DNA of 42,603 nucleotides, from contig JAUXRG010000034.1 of the NCBI GenBank assembly GCA_030681795.1, forward strand, positions 1 to 42,603, written 5' to 3'. Numbering within the stretch: position 1 is the first letter of the stretch; every line of letters starts with the position of its first letter. The translations under genes were made by a program, and so were the position numbers. Positions 18,626-27,525 of the stretch are shown here, one piece after another. Below the pieces are notes generated by a model. That model was not told the DNA's origin and made no database searches. It worked only from the letters and a program-made list of their open reading frames with translations. The DNA is from Rubrivivax sp. (GTDB taxonomy: Bacteria; Pseudomonadota; Gammaproteobacteria; Burkholderiales; Burkholderiaceae_C).

Positions 18626-18766
18626 TCAGCCCCCTTGGCGCTGCGCGCCGTCCCCCCAAGGGGGCTGAGTGCCGCGGCTCCAAGTCCGCCTGCGCGGACT
18701 TGGACGGCACGAAGGCCAGCCGCGTCTCGCGGCTGGCGCGAGCGCCTTCGGAGCGGCCGTGCGGCC
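18626..18766. repeat. Cluster of nested palindromes (REP/BIME-like) upstream of parA-like gene
   Basis: Several inverted repeats fill the 142-base gap. The first has 13-base arms (TCAGCCCCCTTGG at 18626-18638 and its complement at 18656-18668). The second has 10-base arms (CCAAGTCCGC at 18680-18689 and complement at 18694-18703). The third has 10-base arms (GCCAGCCGCG at 18715-18724 and complement at 18728-18737), nested within CGAAGGC/GCCTTCG (18710-18716, 18744-18750). The last is GGCC-gtgc-GGCC at 18755-18766. I recognise the general style from Burkholderiales intergenic repeats. It could stabilise or attenuate the transcript between the two halves of the cassette. Confidence 0.85.
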
Positions 18767-18767
18767 C

Positions 18768-19982
18768 TCATGGCGCGCGCCTGACCGTGGCCAGCACCGT
18801 GTTGGGCTCCACCTGGAACTCCAGCGGTGGGTTGCCGTTTTCGAGCAGGGCCTTGCGCGCGTCGGCGATACCGAAGCCGAAGCGCTGCGCGAAGCCCAGG
18901 GTCTTGAGCACGCCGGCGATGCTGGGGTTGCGGTAATCGGCAACGCCAGCCTGGCCGAAGTTCGCCTGGGTCACGGCGCCGTACGGGCCGCCGGGGTTCA
19001 TGATTTCGATGCGGTCGTCGAACCAGTAGAAGCGCACCGGCGCATTGGTGTGCTCATAGGTCCGGTGCATGACGGCGTTGCGCGACAGTTGCTGAAGCGC
19101 CGCCAGCGGGTAGGCCATGCGGCGCTCTTCCACCGTATTGCCCGAAGTGAAGTCCACCGCGGTGGCCAAGGTGGCGCGCAGCTTGTCGTCCAGGCGCCGC
19201 AGCATCTGTTCCAGCGTGCCGTCGATTTCTTGTGCATCGACCACCGGGTCACCCCACTCGGTGCCACGCACGCGCAGGTACTGGATGTAGGCGCAAGGCA
19301 CCCAGGTTCGCGGGCTCTTGCCCAGCGTGAGCAGGCCCACGACGGTGGGTGTGGGGTCGTCCACCGAGGCAATCATTCCGGTGGAGGCCAGTCGCTGTTC
19401 GTAGCTGCGTTCGTTGGCTTCCAGCACGTCACGCGCCACCGCCTGCGGCAGGTACTCGTCCTCGAAGACCTTGCGCTGCAATTCGGCGAGCGCGCAGCCG
19501 GCAATCGGGTGCGTATCGAATGGCCGGTCGCGGAAGCGCCGGCGCTCGTTGAGGATGCGCTCGTCCTGCGCCGTGGCCGTGCCGCGCCGTGGGCCGATGC
19601 GCACCCAGATGCGGCCCTCAAAGCGCACGGGGGGCGCATCGGAGGGCAATACCGTGACCACCGCCATGGGAACGCCGCGCAGCACGCGCCGCTCGACGAA
19701 CAACGACGGCGGCGGGACGGTCTTGCCGTCGGTGCGAATATCCGAAAGCGTCTGCAGCAAGCGGTCGGTCACGTCGATGCCGGCGGGGCTGCCGTCGTCG
19801 CTGGCGCCCACGAAAAGGATGCCGGGCTTGCCGTGACCCGGCAGGTCGTTGGCGAAGGCGCATACGGCCTGGCGGGCCTTGTCGGGTGCGTCGCCAGCCC
19901 AGGCCGCCTTGCGTTCCGCGCGGTCGGATTCCAGCTCGGCCAGGAGCGCTTCGAGTTCGGCATCGGTGAGCTGCGTAGGCAT
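18768..19982 (-). CDS. Schlafen/AlbA_2-type DNA-binding protein with HATPase-like C-terminus
   Basis: This 404-residue protein belongs to the COG2865-like group. The N-terminal ~150 residues resemble the AlbA_2 (Schlafen) domain (VCAFANDLPGHGKPGILFVG, then strands ending in RIWVRIGPRRG). The C-terminal part has the GHKL-ATPase-like blocks LQQLSRNAVMHRTYE, DRIEIMNPGG and the late Gly-rich FGFGIADAR. Some Schlafen-type proteins cut RNA and others act as regulators; catalysis cannot be judged here. It starts 22 bases after the res stop and ends before the palindrome cluster. In this setting it could be a sensor or effector of the restriction cassette, which is inference. Confidence 0.85.
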   Translation of the reverse strand: MPTQLTDAELEALLAELESDRAERKAAWAGDAPDKARQAVCAFANDLPGHGKPGILFVGASDDGSPAGIDVTDRLLQTLSDIRTDGKTVPPPSLFVERRVLRGVPMAVVTVLPSDAPPVRFEGRIWVRIGPRRGTATAQDERILNERRRFRDRPFDTHPIAGCALAELQRKVFEDEYLPQAVARDVLEANERSYEQRLASTGMIASVDDPTPTVVGLLTLGKSPRTWVPCAYIQYLRVRGTEWGDPVVDAQEIDGTLEQMLRRLDDKLRATLATAVDFTSGNTVEERRMAYPLAALQQLSRNAVMHRTYEHTNAPVRFYWFDDRIEIMNPGGPYGAVTQANFGQAGVADYRNPSIAGVLKTLGFAQRFGFGIADARKALLENGNPPLEFQVEPNTVLATVRRAP

Positions 19983-20004
19983 GGCTGGATTTTGCGGTAC
20001 GACG

Positions 20005-22725
20005 TCAGGCGGCTGGCTGGTATTCGCGAAAGATCGTCACCAACTCGGCCAGGCTGGCCGGGGGGTGGCGGTCGAAGCGATCCTGATCGACATAGGCAAA
20101 GCGGTAGGCCGGGCCGCCTTGCGCCGCGCTGGCGGCGGTGGCGTCATCGCACCACTGCGACAGGCGCGCCATCTTGCGCGGCAGGTCGAGTTCTTCGCGG
20201 CCCTTGGTCTCGATGATCCACACCGTGCCATCGGCGCCCTTGACGATGAAATCGGGCGTGTAGGTGGACAGGTCGCCGTCGCCTTTGACGTAGTCGAGCT
20301 TGAAGCCGACCGCCAGGTAGTTCTTGGCGAAGGAAGCCACGCCGTCGGCCTGGTCCAGAAAGCGCGCGAAGCGCAGCTCGAGTCCGCCCGCGCCGGGTTC
20401 GCCGACGATGCGGTTGAAGACCGAGCGCTGCACCGGCAGCCAGTCGCGGTGCTGGGTGCGGAAGGGGCGCACGTCGCGCAGGCGGATGAAATCTTCGATG
20501 CGCGAGCTGCCGGTATCCAGCACGGTGAGCGCGTTGATGGCGGCCTTGAAGGTGCTGAAGACGCGTTCGGCGGCGGCGCTTTCGCTCAGGTTGCGCAGCA
20601 CCACCGGGTCGTCGATATCCACCGGCCCATCATCGAACAGGCGCTCGCGCACATACGCCTTCACTTGCCCGTAGAGCAGTTCGTAGCCGCCGACCAGGCG
20701 CAGGTCCTTGAGCAACTGGCGCGCAAAGAAGGCGATGACGCTGCGGCCGTCGCCCACGCCGGCACCGTCGAGTGCGATGGTGTGGTGCGCTTCACCGTCG
20801 AGCATGGTCTTGAAGACGATTTCTCGTGTCTCTTCCGGCGTGAAGGGCTTCAGCGGCAGGTGCGCTGCGGTCAGCGCCAGCGCGTCGAGCGCTTCGAGGT
20901 TCTTGTACTCGCGCTGCCAGCGGCGCGCCAGGCGGGGCAGCGCGATATCCAGGGCGTCGAGATCCTTGGCCGGGTTGTCGGTCTCGACTTCCACCACGAG
21001 CGAGTCTTCGCGCGTGGCCCCGCCACCCATGGGCACGCGCTCGAGCTCGACGCCTTCACTCTGGATGCCCTCGACAAATTCCATGAAGGCCGGGGTGCCC
21101 ATCACCGACACGGTTTCCGCCGTGTCGGACCCGAAGTACATGCGGCGCAGGCCGCGCCCCAGCGTCTGCTCGGGCAGGATGTTGCTCGGGGCGGCGTAGG
21201 CGCGCAGGCCGACGATGGTGGTGACGTTGCGCACGTCCCAGCCTTCCTTGAGCATCAGCACCGAGACGATGGCCTTGTACTTGCTGTCCCAGCCGTCGAT
21301 GCGGTTGGCTTCGCGGCGCAGGGCTTCGAGCTCTTCCTTGTCCTTGCCGCTGGCGGCTTCGGCGATCTCGCCGTTCTTCTTGGTGTGGATGACGAGCACG
21401 GCACCTTGCAGTTCGGGGCAGGTGCGCTCCAGGTGCGCACCCACGTCGTCGCAGTTGCGGGTGTCATCGACCATCACGAAGAGCACGGCCTTCTTGCCGG
21501 TGCGCTGGTGCTCCTCGTAGCTCTTCTTCCATTCCTCCACGCCCAGCGCCAGATAGTCGGCGAACTTCTCGTGAAAGAGGGCGCTCGGTTGCTCCTTCAA
21601 ACGTTCTCGGCTGGCGGCGTCGGGCAACACCGGGTGCTTGACCACGCCCTGGTGGATGGCTTCGACCAGCGGGTAGTCGCTCACCGTTTGCACAAAGATG
21701 GCGCCGTTGTCATGGCGTGGCGTGGCGGTGACGTCGATCTGCAGCGCCAGGCGTCGGTCCTTCTGCAGCATGCGGTGGTGGATGTCGCGGATGCTGCCGA
21801 ACCAGGCCATGCGCTCGTCGTGGATGTGGTGCGCTTCGTCGTTGAAGACCGCCAGTTCGTCGATCTCGCGGATGAGTTCACCGAGGTCGGTCTTGCTGTC
21901 GGTGGTCTTGCCGCTGGGCTTGGCGCCGAAGGGCTGGAGGAAATAGTCGGTGAGGTCGTCGTCGTCCAGCGATGGCTCGCGCACTTCACCCAGATAGACG
22001 CGGTGGATGTTGGTGAGGAAAAGATTCCCCACCTCGCGGACCACGCGCACGTCATCCTGCAGGTGAACCGTGAGCTGGAAGTCGTCGCGCCAGTTCTGGC
22101 CGGCCCAGCCGTTGTCGGGCAGAACGGGGTCGGTGAAGAAGATGCGCAGGCCGTCGAAGTCAGCGCGCAGGCGGTCGAGCACGATGATGTTGGGTGCCAC
22201 CAGCAGGAAGTTGCGCGCCAGGCTTGATCCGGACTCGTACGACTTGTGGAAATAGCACCATGCGAGCAGCAGCGAGAGCACCTTGGTCTTGCCGGCACCG
22301 GTGGCCATCTTGACGACATAGCGCGTCCAGTCTTCGGCAAACATGCCGGCGGAGACCGCACCAGAAGCATCGAATCGCAACAAGTCGAACTTGTCGTGCG
22401 CGCGCTTCACGTCGTGCAGCCAGATGACCGACTCCACCGCCTCCTGCTGTGCGAAGTACCAGCGAAAGCGCTCGCTGCTGCCGTCGGCGCGCGCTTGCAC
22501 ATGGTCTGTATCGAACCACCAGCGCAGCAGCGCGCGAGAGGTTTCCGAGGCGCCCGCGTATCCGCTGGCGCGCCAGGCATGGACTGCCTCGCGAATGCGT
22601 GCCACCAACGGCGGCAGCAACTTCTCGTAGCTCGAGGCCCGCAGGGCTTCGTCGGCCGGGAACCAGCGGCACGCCGGGTCCATGGTTTCGTACGGTGACT
22701 TCGGCAGATTCGGGTGCAGGGCCAT
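20005..22725 (-). CDS. res: Type III restriction subunit Res (helicase-nuclease)
   Basis: This 906-residue protein shows superfamily 2 helicase motifs: Walker A ATGAGKT (141-147), DEAH (296-299), TATPRH and the motif VI block QTLGRGLRR. A C-terminal PD-(D/E)xK nuclease site is seen as Asp825, Glu839 and Lys841 (YTPDF ... IIETKG). The combination is that of type III Res, which translocates or diffuses along DNA and cuts when two unmethylated sites are met by Mod-Res complexes. All key residues are present, so it looks active. Its ATG is six bases from the mfd stop, so it is probably read from the mfd promoter. Classic type III operons have mod first; here res comes first and mod last. Confidence 0.92.
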   Translation of the reverse strand: MALHPNLPKSPYETMDPACRWFPADEALRASSYEKLLPPLVARIREAVHAWRASGYAGASETSRALLRWWFDTDHVQARADGSSERFRWYFAQQEAVESVIWLHDVKRAHDKFDLLRFDASGAVSAGMFAEDWTRYVVKMATGAGKTKVLSLLLAWCYFHKSYESGSSLARNFLLVAPNIIVLDRLRADFDGLRIFFTDPVLPDNGWAGQNWRDDFQLTVHLQDDVRVVREVGNLFLTNIHRVYLGEVREPSLDDDDLTDYFLQPFGAKPSGKTTDSKTDLGELIREIDELAVFNDEAHHIHDERMAWFGSIRDIHHRMLQKDRRLALQIDVTATPRHDNGAIFVQTVSDYPLVEAIHQGVVKHPVLPDAASRERLKEQPSALFHEKFADYLALGVEEWKKSYEEHQRTGKKAVLFVMVDDTRNCDDVGAHLERTCPELQGAVLVIHTKKNGEIAEAASGKDKEELEALRREANRIDGWDSKYKAIVSVLMLKEGWDVRNVTTIVGLRAYAAPSNILPEQTLGRGLRRMYFGSDTAETVSVMGTPAFMEFVEGIQSEGVELERVPMGGGATREDSLVVEVETDNPAKDLDALDIALPRLARRWQREYKNLEALDALALTAAHLPLKPFTPEETREIVFKTMLDGEAHHTIALDGAGVGDGRSVIAFFARQLLKDLRLVGGYELLYGQVKAYVRERLFDDGPVDIDDPVVLRNLSESAAAERVFSTFKAAINALTVLDTGSSRIEDFIRLRDVRPFRTQHRDWLPVQRSVFNRIVGEPGAGGLELRFARFLDQADGVASFAKNYLAVGFKLDYVKGDGDLSTYTPDFIVKGADGTVWIIETKGREELDLPRKMARLSQWCDDATAASAAQGGPAYRFAYVDQDRFDRHPPASLAELVTIFREYQPAA

Positions 22726-22731
22726 GGGGCC

Positions 22732-25700
22732 TCAGTGTGCCGCAGGAAGCGGTTGCCCCAGCGTGCGCAGCAAGTCGCGCAGATAGTGTGCCCGGTCGGC
22801 GGGCAGCGAGATCTCGCGCTCGATGCGCAGCTTGTCGTTGCCGGCAAGCTTGATGGCGCGGTTCTTCTGCACCAGCTCGACGATGCGCCGCGCGTCGATC
22901 GGCGCCTTGGCGCTGAAGGTGATGCTCATCAGCCTGGGCCCGGCGTCGATCTTGAGCACGCCGTAGGGCCGGGCCAGCACGCGCAGGCGGTGCGTGTCGA
23001 AAAGCGTCTGGCCCTGCGTGGGCAGCTTGCCGAAGCGGTCGGTGACTTCTTCCAGCAGCAGGTCGATCTGCTCGGGCTTGTCGGCGGTGGCCAGCCTCTT
23101 GTAGAGGTTCAGGCGCACCTGCACGTCGCCGCAGTAGGCGTCGGGCAGCAGGGCGGGGGCGTGCAGGTTGATCTCGGTGGTGGCCGACAGGGGCGACAAC
23201 AGATCGGGTTCGCGCCCGGCCTTGAGCGCGCGCACCGCCTCGCCCAGCATCTCGTTGTAGAGCTGGAAGCCGATCTCCATCATGTTGCCGCTCTGGTTCT
23301 CGCCCAGCACCTCGCCGGCGCCGCGAATCTCCAGGTCGTGCATCGCAAGATAGAACCCCGACCCCAGCTCTTCCATGGCCTGGATGGCGTCCAGCCGCTG
23401 CGCCGCCTGCTTGGTCAGGCCTTCGACGTCGGGCACCATCAGGTAGGCGTAGGCCTGGTGGTGGCTGCGCCCGACGCGCCCGCGCAACTGGTGCAGCTGC
23501 GCCAGGCCGAACTTGTCGGCGCGGCTGATGACGATGGTGTTGGCGCTGGGCACATCGATGCCGGTCTCGATGATCGTCGAGCACAGCAGCAGGTTGTGGC
23601 GCTGGGCCACGAAGTCACGCATCACATGCTCGAGCTCGCGCTCGGGCAACTGGCCGTGGGCCACGGCGATGCGGGCCTCGGGCAGCAACGCCACCAGCTT
23701 CTGGCGCCGGTTCTCTATGGTCTCGACCTCGTTGTGCAGGAAATAGACCTGCCCGCCGCGCTTGAGCTCGCGCAGCACCGCCTCGCGGATGACGCTCGTG
23801 CCTTCGTTGCGCACGAAGGTCTTGATGGCCAGCCGGCGCTGCGGCGCGGTGGCGATCACACTCAAGTCACGCAGGCCTTCGAGCGCCATGCCCAGCGTGC
23901 GCGGGATCGGCGTGGCGGTGAGCGTGAGCACGTCGACTTCGGCGCGCAGCGCCTTCATGGCTTCCTTGTGGCGCACGCCGAAACGGTGTTCCTCGTCGAT
24001 GACGAGCAGCCCCAGCCGCGCGAATTTCACGTCCGACGACAGCAGCTTGTGCGTGCCCACCACGATGTCCACCGTGCCCGCGGCGATGCCTTCGAGCGCG
24101 ATCTTGACTTCCTTGGCGCTGCGAAAGCGCGAGAGCTCGGCGACCTTCACCGGCCACTTGCCGAAGCGGTCCACCAGGGTCTGGAAATGCTGCTCGGCGA
24201 GCAGCGTGGTGGGCGCCAGGATGGCCACCTGCTTGCCGCCGTGCACGGCCACGAAGGCCGCGCGCAAGGCGACCTCGGTCTTGCCGAAGCCCACGTCACC
24301 GCAGATCAGGCGATCCATCGGCCGCGGGCTGACCATGTCCTGGATGACGGCGTGGATGGCGGCGCGCTGGTCGGCCGTTTCCTCGAAGCCGAAGCTGGCG
24401 GCGAAGGCCTCGTAGTCCTGGGCGCTGAAGCGGTGCGCGAAACCCTCGCGGGCGGCGCGGCGGGCGTAGAGGTTGAGCAGTTCTGCCGCCGTGTCGCGCA
24501 CCTGCTCGGCGGCCTTGCGGCGCGCCTTCTCCCACTGCGGCGAGCCCAGCTTGTGCAGCGGCGCCTCTTCGGCGCTGACGCCGGTGTAGCGGCCGATCAG
24601 GTGCAGCTGCGCCACCGGCACGTACAGCGTGGCCTTGTCGGCATATTCGAGGTGCAGGAACTCGCTGGCGCCCCCATCCTCGCCATTCGCGATGTCGATA
24701 TTGACCAGCCCACGGTAGCGCCCGATGCCGTGGTTCAGGTGCACGACAGGGTCGCCGATCTTGAGTTCGGAGAGGTCCTTGATCAGCGCTTCGACGCTGC
24801 TGACCTGCTCCTGCTTGCGCCGCCGCCGTGCCTGCGGCGTGGTGGCAAAGAGCTCGGTCTCGGTGACGAACTGCAGCGAGATCTTCTCTGCCGGCTCCAG
24901 CCAGTGGAAGCCTTCGGCCAGCGGTGCGGCGGTGATCGCCACCTTCTCGTCGCCGCCGAGGAATTCCGCCAGCGTGGCCACGCTGGGCACGCTGATGTGG
25001 TGGTCGCGCAGCAGCTCGAGCAGGCTCTCGCGGCGGCCTTCGCTCTCGGCCACCAGCAGCACGCGGTGGGGCGTCGCGAGCAGGTGGCGCTCCAGCAGCC
25101 CCAGCGGGTCGGTGCCGCCGCGCTCCACGCTCAAGTCGGGCAGCGGGCGCGCCCATTCCACGGCCTCGCTGCCGCGCAGTGCCAGCGTGGCGTGCGGCTG
25201 CGTGCGTCCGAAGAATTCCTCGGCCGGCATGAAGATCGCGTGCGGCGGCAGGATCGGCCGTTCCGGGTCGTGCTGCAGGAAGCGGTGGCGCTCGCGCGTG
25301 TCAGTCCAGAAATGCGCCAGCGCCTCGTCGACCTTGCCGTGCAGCACCAGCGCCGCAGGGTGGTCGCTGCCGGCGCCCAGGTAGTCGAAGATCGTCCCGG
25401 GCTCGTCGAAGAACAGCGGCAGGTAGTACTCGATGCCGCCGCTGGCGATGCCTTGCGCGATGTCCTTGTAGACACGGCAGCGCGTGGGGTCGCCCTCGAT
25501 CTTCTCGCGCCAGCGCGAGCGAAAGGCGGTGCGCGCGGCCTCGTCCATGGGGAACTCGCGGCCCGGCAGCAGGCGCACCTCGGGCACCGGGTACAGGCTG
25601 CGTTGGCTGTCCGGGTCGAAGGTGCGTATGGAATCGACCTCGTCGCCGAAGAGGTCCACGCGGTAGGGCACCAGCGAGCCCATGGGGAAGAGGTCGATCA

Positions 25701-26199
25701 GCCCGCCGCGCACGGCGTATTCACCCGGCGAGACCACCTGGCTGACATGCTGGTAGCCGGCCAGCGTGAGCTGGGCCTTCAGCCTCGCCTCGTCGAGCCG
25801 GGCCTTCTGCTTGAAGTGGAAGGTGGTGCCGGCCATGAACGAAGGCGGCGCCAGGCGCGTCAGCGCCGTGGTGGCGGGCAGCAGCAGCACGTCCACGTCC
25901 CCGCTCTTCACGCGCCACAGCGTGGCCAGGCGTTCGGAGATCAGGTCCTGGTGCGGGCTGAAGGTGTCGTAGGGCAGGGTCTCCCAGTCCGGGAATACGG
26001 CCACGCGCAGGCCGGGGTCGAAGAAGGCCAGTTCATCGGCCAGGCGCTGGGTGTCCGAAGGCTCGGCGGTGAAGATCGCCAGCACGCGGGCGGCTCGGGC
26101 GTGGCTGCGGCCCAGCCGCGCGAGCAGCACGGCATCGGCCGAGCCCGTGGGGCGGGGCAGCGTGAAGCGTTTGCCGGGCGCGATGGAAGGCAGTTGCAT
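22732..26199 (-). CDS. mfd: Transcription-repair coupling factor Mfd
   Basis: The 1155-residue protein removes RNA polymerase stalled at lesions and recruits UvrA. The N-terminal UvrB-like module covers about 1-330 (FPDWETLPYDTFSPHQDLIS). The RNA-polymerase-interaction domain is near 480-560 (VVHLNHGIGRYRGL). The RecG-like translocase has GDVGFGKTEVALRAAF, DEEH and the RGRVGRS motif VI, and the TRCF C-terminal domain closes the protein. E. coli Mfd has 1148 residues. The ATG at 26197-26199 matches the family start (MQLPSI); upstream open frame to 26835 is antisense to ispD. The stop lies six bases before res. Confidence 0.97.
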   Translation of the reverse strand: MQLPSIAPGKRFTLPRPTGSADAVLLARLGRSHARAARVLAIFTAEPSDTQRLADELAFFDPGLRVAVFPDWETLPYDTFSPHQDLISERLATLWRVKSGDVDVLLLPATTALTRLAPPSFMAGTTFHFKQKARLDEARLKAQLTLAGYQHVSQVVSPGEYAVRGGLIDLFPMGSLVPYRVDLFGDEVDSIRTFDPDSQRSLYPVPEVRLLPGREFPMDEAARTAFRSRWREKIEGDPTRCRVYKDIAQGIASGGIEYYLPLFFDEPGTIFDYLGAGSDHPAALVLHGKVDEALAHFWTDTRERHRFLQHDPERPILPPHAIFMPAEEFFGRTQPHATLALRGSEAVEWARPLPDLSVERGGTDPLGLLERHLLATPHRVLLVAESEGRRESLLELLRDHHISVPSVATLAEFLGGDEKVAITAAPLAEGFHWLEPAEKISLQFVTETELFATTPQARRRRKQEQVSSVEALIKDLSELKIGDPVVHLNHGIGRYRGLVNIDIANGEDGGASEFLHLEYADKATLYVPVAQLHLIGRYTGVSAEEAPLHKLGSPQWEKARRKAAEQVRDTAAELLNLYARRAAREGFAHRFSAQDYEAFAASFGFEETADQRAAIHAVIQDMVSPRPMDRLICGDVGFGKTEVALRAAFVAVHGGKQVAILAPTTLLAEQHFQTLVDRFGKWPVKVAELSRFRSAKEVKIALEGIAAGTVDIVVGTHKLLSSDVKFARLGLLVIDEEHRFGVRHKEAMKALRAEVDVLTLTATPIPRTLGMALEGLRDLSVIATAPQRRLAIKTFVRNEGTSVIREAVLRELKRGGQVYFLHNEVETIENRRQKLVALLPEARIAVAHGQLPERELEHVMRDFVAQRHNLLLCSTIIETGIDVPSANTIVISRADKFGLAQLHQLRGRVGRSHHQAYAYLMVPDVEGLTKQAAQRLDAIQAMEELGSGFYLAMHDLEIRGAGEVLGENQSGNMMEIGFQLYNEMLGEAVRALKAGREPDLLSPLSATTEINLHAPALLPDAYCGDVQVRLNLYKRLATADKPEQIDLLLEEVTDRFGKLPTQGQTLFDTHRLRVLARPYGVLKIDAGPRLMSITFSAKAPIDARRIVELVQKNRAIKLAGNDKLRIEREISLPADRAHYLRDLLRTLGQPLPAAH

Positions 26200-26304
26200 C
26201 GAAGGGAGGAGCGGGTGTCGTGCCCCGTGGCGCGAGGCCGGCGCCGCCGGGCCGGCGCCAGAGCCGTCCGCCCGCAGCGCCTGCACGACGGGGCGTGAAG
26301 GGGT

Positions 26305-26318
26305 GGATTCTAGAATCC
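26305..26318. promoter_or_regulatory. Palindromic divergent -10 region of ispD and mfd
   Basis: The perfect 14-base palindrome GGATTCTAGAATCC contains TAGAAT on both strands (plus 26311-26316, minus 26308-26313). On the plus strand it stands only six bases before the ispD ATG (26323), so a transcript from it would start at or next to the ATG. On the minus strand it is about 110 bases upstream of mfd. No convincing -35 boxes are seen. Confidence 0.45.
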
Positions 26319-26322
26319 GCCA

Positions 26323-27027
26323 ATGAACGACGCGCCGCGCTGCTTTGCCCTTGTGCCCTGCGCAGGCGTGGGCGCGCGTGCCGGCACCACCGGACCCAAG
26401 CAATACGAGCGGCTCGGCGGGCAGTCGGTGGTGGCGCACACGCTGCGGGCCCTGGCCGCGGTGCCGGAGCTCGCCGCCACGCTGGTGGTGCTGGCGGCGC
26501 AGGACCGAGAGTTCGAAACCCAGGTGCCGGACTTCGCCGGCCCGCGCGCCTGGGTGGCCCGCTGCGGTGGCGCCACGCGCGCCCAGACCGTGACCCATGG
26601 CCTGGCCGAGTTGCGCGAGCGCGGGGCCGCCGAGCAGGATTGGGTGCTGGTGCATGACGCCGCGCGCTGCCTGCTGCGGCCGGCCTGGGTGCAGCGGCTC
26701 ATCGGGGCCTGCCGGGAGGACGCGGTCGGCGGCCTGCTGGCGCTGCCCCTGGCCGACACGCTGAAGGCGGCGAATGGCGCCGACGGCGGGCGGGTGCAAG
26801 CCACCTTGCCGCGCGCCGGCAAGTGGCTGGCGCAAACGCCGCAGATGTTCCGCCTGGGTCTCTTGCAGCGCGCCCTGGCCCAGGCCGGGCCGGCGGTCAC
26901 CGACGAGTCGAGTGCCGTCGAGGCGCTGGGCCTGGCCCCGCGGCTCGTGCCCGGCGAGATCGAGAACCTCAAACTCACCTGGCCGGCCGACTTTGCCCTG
27001 GCGGCCCGCTTGCTGGAGACACGATGA
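26323..27027 (+). CDS. ispD: 2-C-methyl-D-erythritol 4-phosphate cytidylyltransferase IspD
   Basis: This 234-residue enzyme transfers CMP to methylerythritol phosphate in the non-mevalonate isoprenoid pathway. The nucleotide-binding loop [17 protein letters not shown] (12-28, with Lys26) matches the family. Also seen are [10 protein letters not shown] and the late TDESSAVE block. Length is normal. There is no Shine-Dalgarno sequence before the ATG and a -10-like TAGAAT lies six bases upstream, suggesting a leaderless mRNA. It overlaps ispF by four bases (ATGA). Confidence 0.96.
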   Translation: MNDAPRCFALVPCAGVGARAGTTGPKQYERLGGQSVVAHTLRALAAVPELAATLVVLAAQDREFETQVPDFAGPRAWVARCGGATRAQTVTHGLAELRERGAAEQDWVLVHDAARCLLRPAWVQRLIGACREDAVGGLLALPLADTLKAANGADGGRVQATLPRAGKWLAQTPQMFRLGLLQRALAQAGPAVTDESSAVEALGLAPRLVPGEIENLKLTWPADFALAARLLETR

Positions 27028-27518
27028 ATGTGATGGACATGAGGGTCGGCGAGGGCTGGGACACGCATGCGCTCGTGGCCGGCCGGCCGCTGGTGCTGGG
27101 GGGCGTGTCCATCCCGCACACGCACGGCCTGCTCGGGCACTCGGACGCCGATGCCCTGCTGCACGCCATCACCGACGCGCTGCTCGGTGCGGCGGGGCTG
27201 GGTGACATCGGCCGGCACTTCCCCGACACCGACCCGGCGTTTGCGGGCGCCGATTCGGTGCACCTGCTGCAGGCCGCGGCGCAGCGCGTGCGGGATGCGG
27301 GCTTCGCCATCGTCAATATCGACAGCACCATCGTCGCGCAGGCACCGAAGATGGCGCCGCATATCCCGGCCATGCGCGAGCGCATCGCGCTGGCGCTGGG
27401 TCTGGCCGCACCCGACGTCAACGTCAAGGCCAAGACGGCCGAGAAGATGGGCCCGGTGGGCGAGGGCAGGGCGATCGAGGCGCGCGCGATTTGCCTGCTC
27501 GTGCGGGCCGCGGGCTGA
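27024..27518 (+). CDS. ispF: 2-C-methyl-D-erythritol 2,4-cyclodiphosphate synthase IspF
   Basis: This 164-residue enzyme cyclises CDP-methylerythritol phosphate in the same pathway as IspD. The metal ligands are visible as Asp13, His15 (GWDTH) and His47 (in [10 protein letters not shown]). The C-terminal block [22 protein letters not shown] is typical. The start overlaps the ispD stop, so the two are co-translated; Met4 or Met6 are possible alternative starts. It ends seven bases from the convergent envZ-like gene with no obvious terminator between them. Confidence 0.97.
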   Translation: MNVMDMRVGEGWDTHALVAGRPLVLGGVSIPHTHGLLGHSDADALLHAITDALLGAAGLGDIGRHFPDTDPAFAGADSVHLLQAAAQRVRDAGFAIVNIDSTIVAQAPKMAPHIPAMRERIALALGLAAPDVNVKAKTAEKMGPVGEGRAIEARAICLLVRAAG

Positions 27519-27525
27519 AGCGGCC

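Larger units (their letters stand above)
15284..22731 (-). other. Four-gene restriction/ATPase cassette inserted between mfd and serB
   Basis: Four genes on the minus strand (res, AlbA/HATPase gene, parA-like gene, mod) fill exactly the space between the mfd stop (22732) and the serB start (15283). The flanking gaps are 6 and 7 bases. No integrase, transposase, flanking direct repeat or tRNA is visible at the edges. The internal spacings are 22 bases (res to AlbA gene), 142 bases of palindromes (AlbA gene to parA) and a four-base overlap (parA to mod). This is a compact operon-like unit; that it was inserted is inferred from the housekeeping flanks. Confidence 0.75.

Noticed and set aside
15291..22725. 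BREX, DISARM or another named defence system
   Set aside because: No PglZ, BrxL, DrmA/B or phospholipase D component is present; the methylase and helicase-nuclease match type III Mod and Res.
26200..26835. Extended Mfd of 1367 residues
   Set aside because: The added part is antisense to ispD and crosses the divergent promoter; Mfd family proteins begin at the MQLPSI-type start used here.
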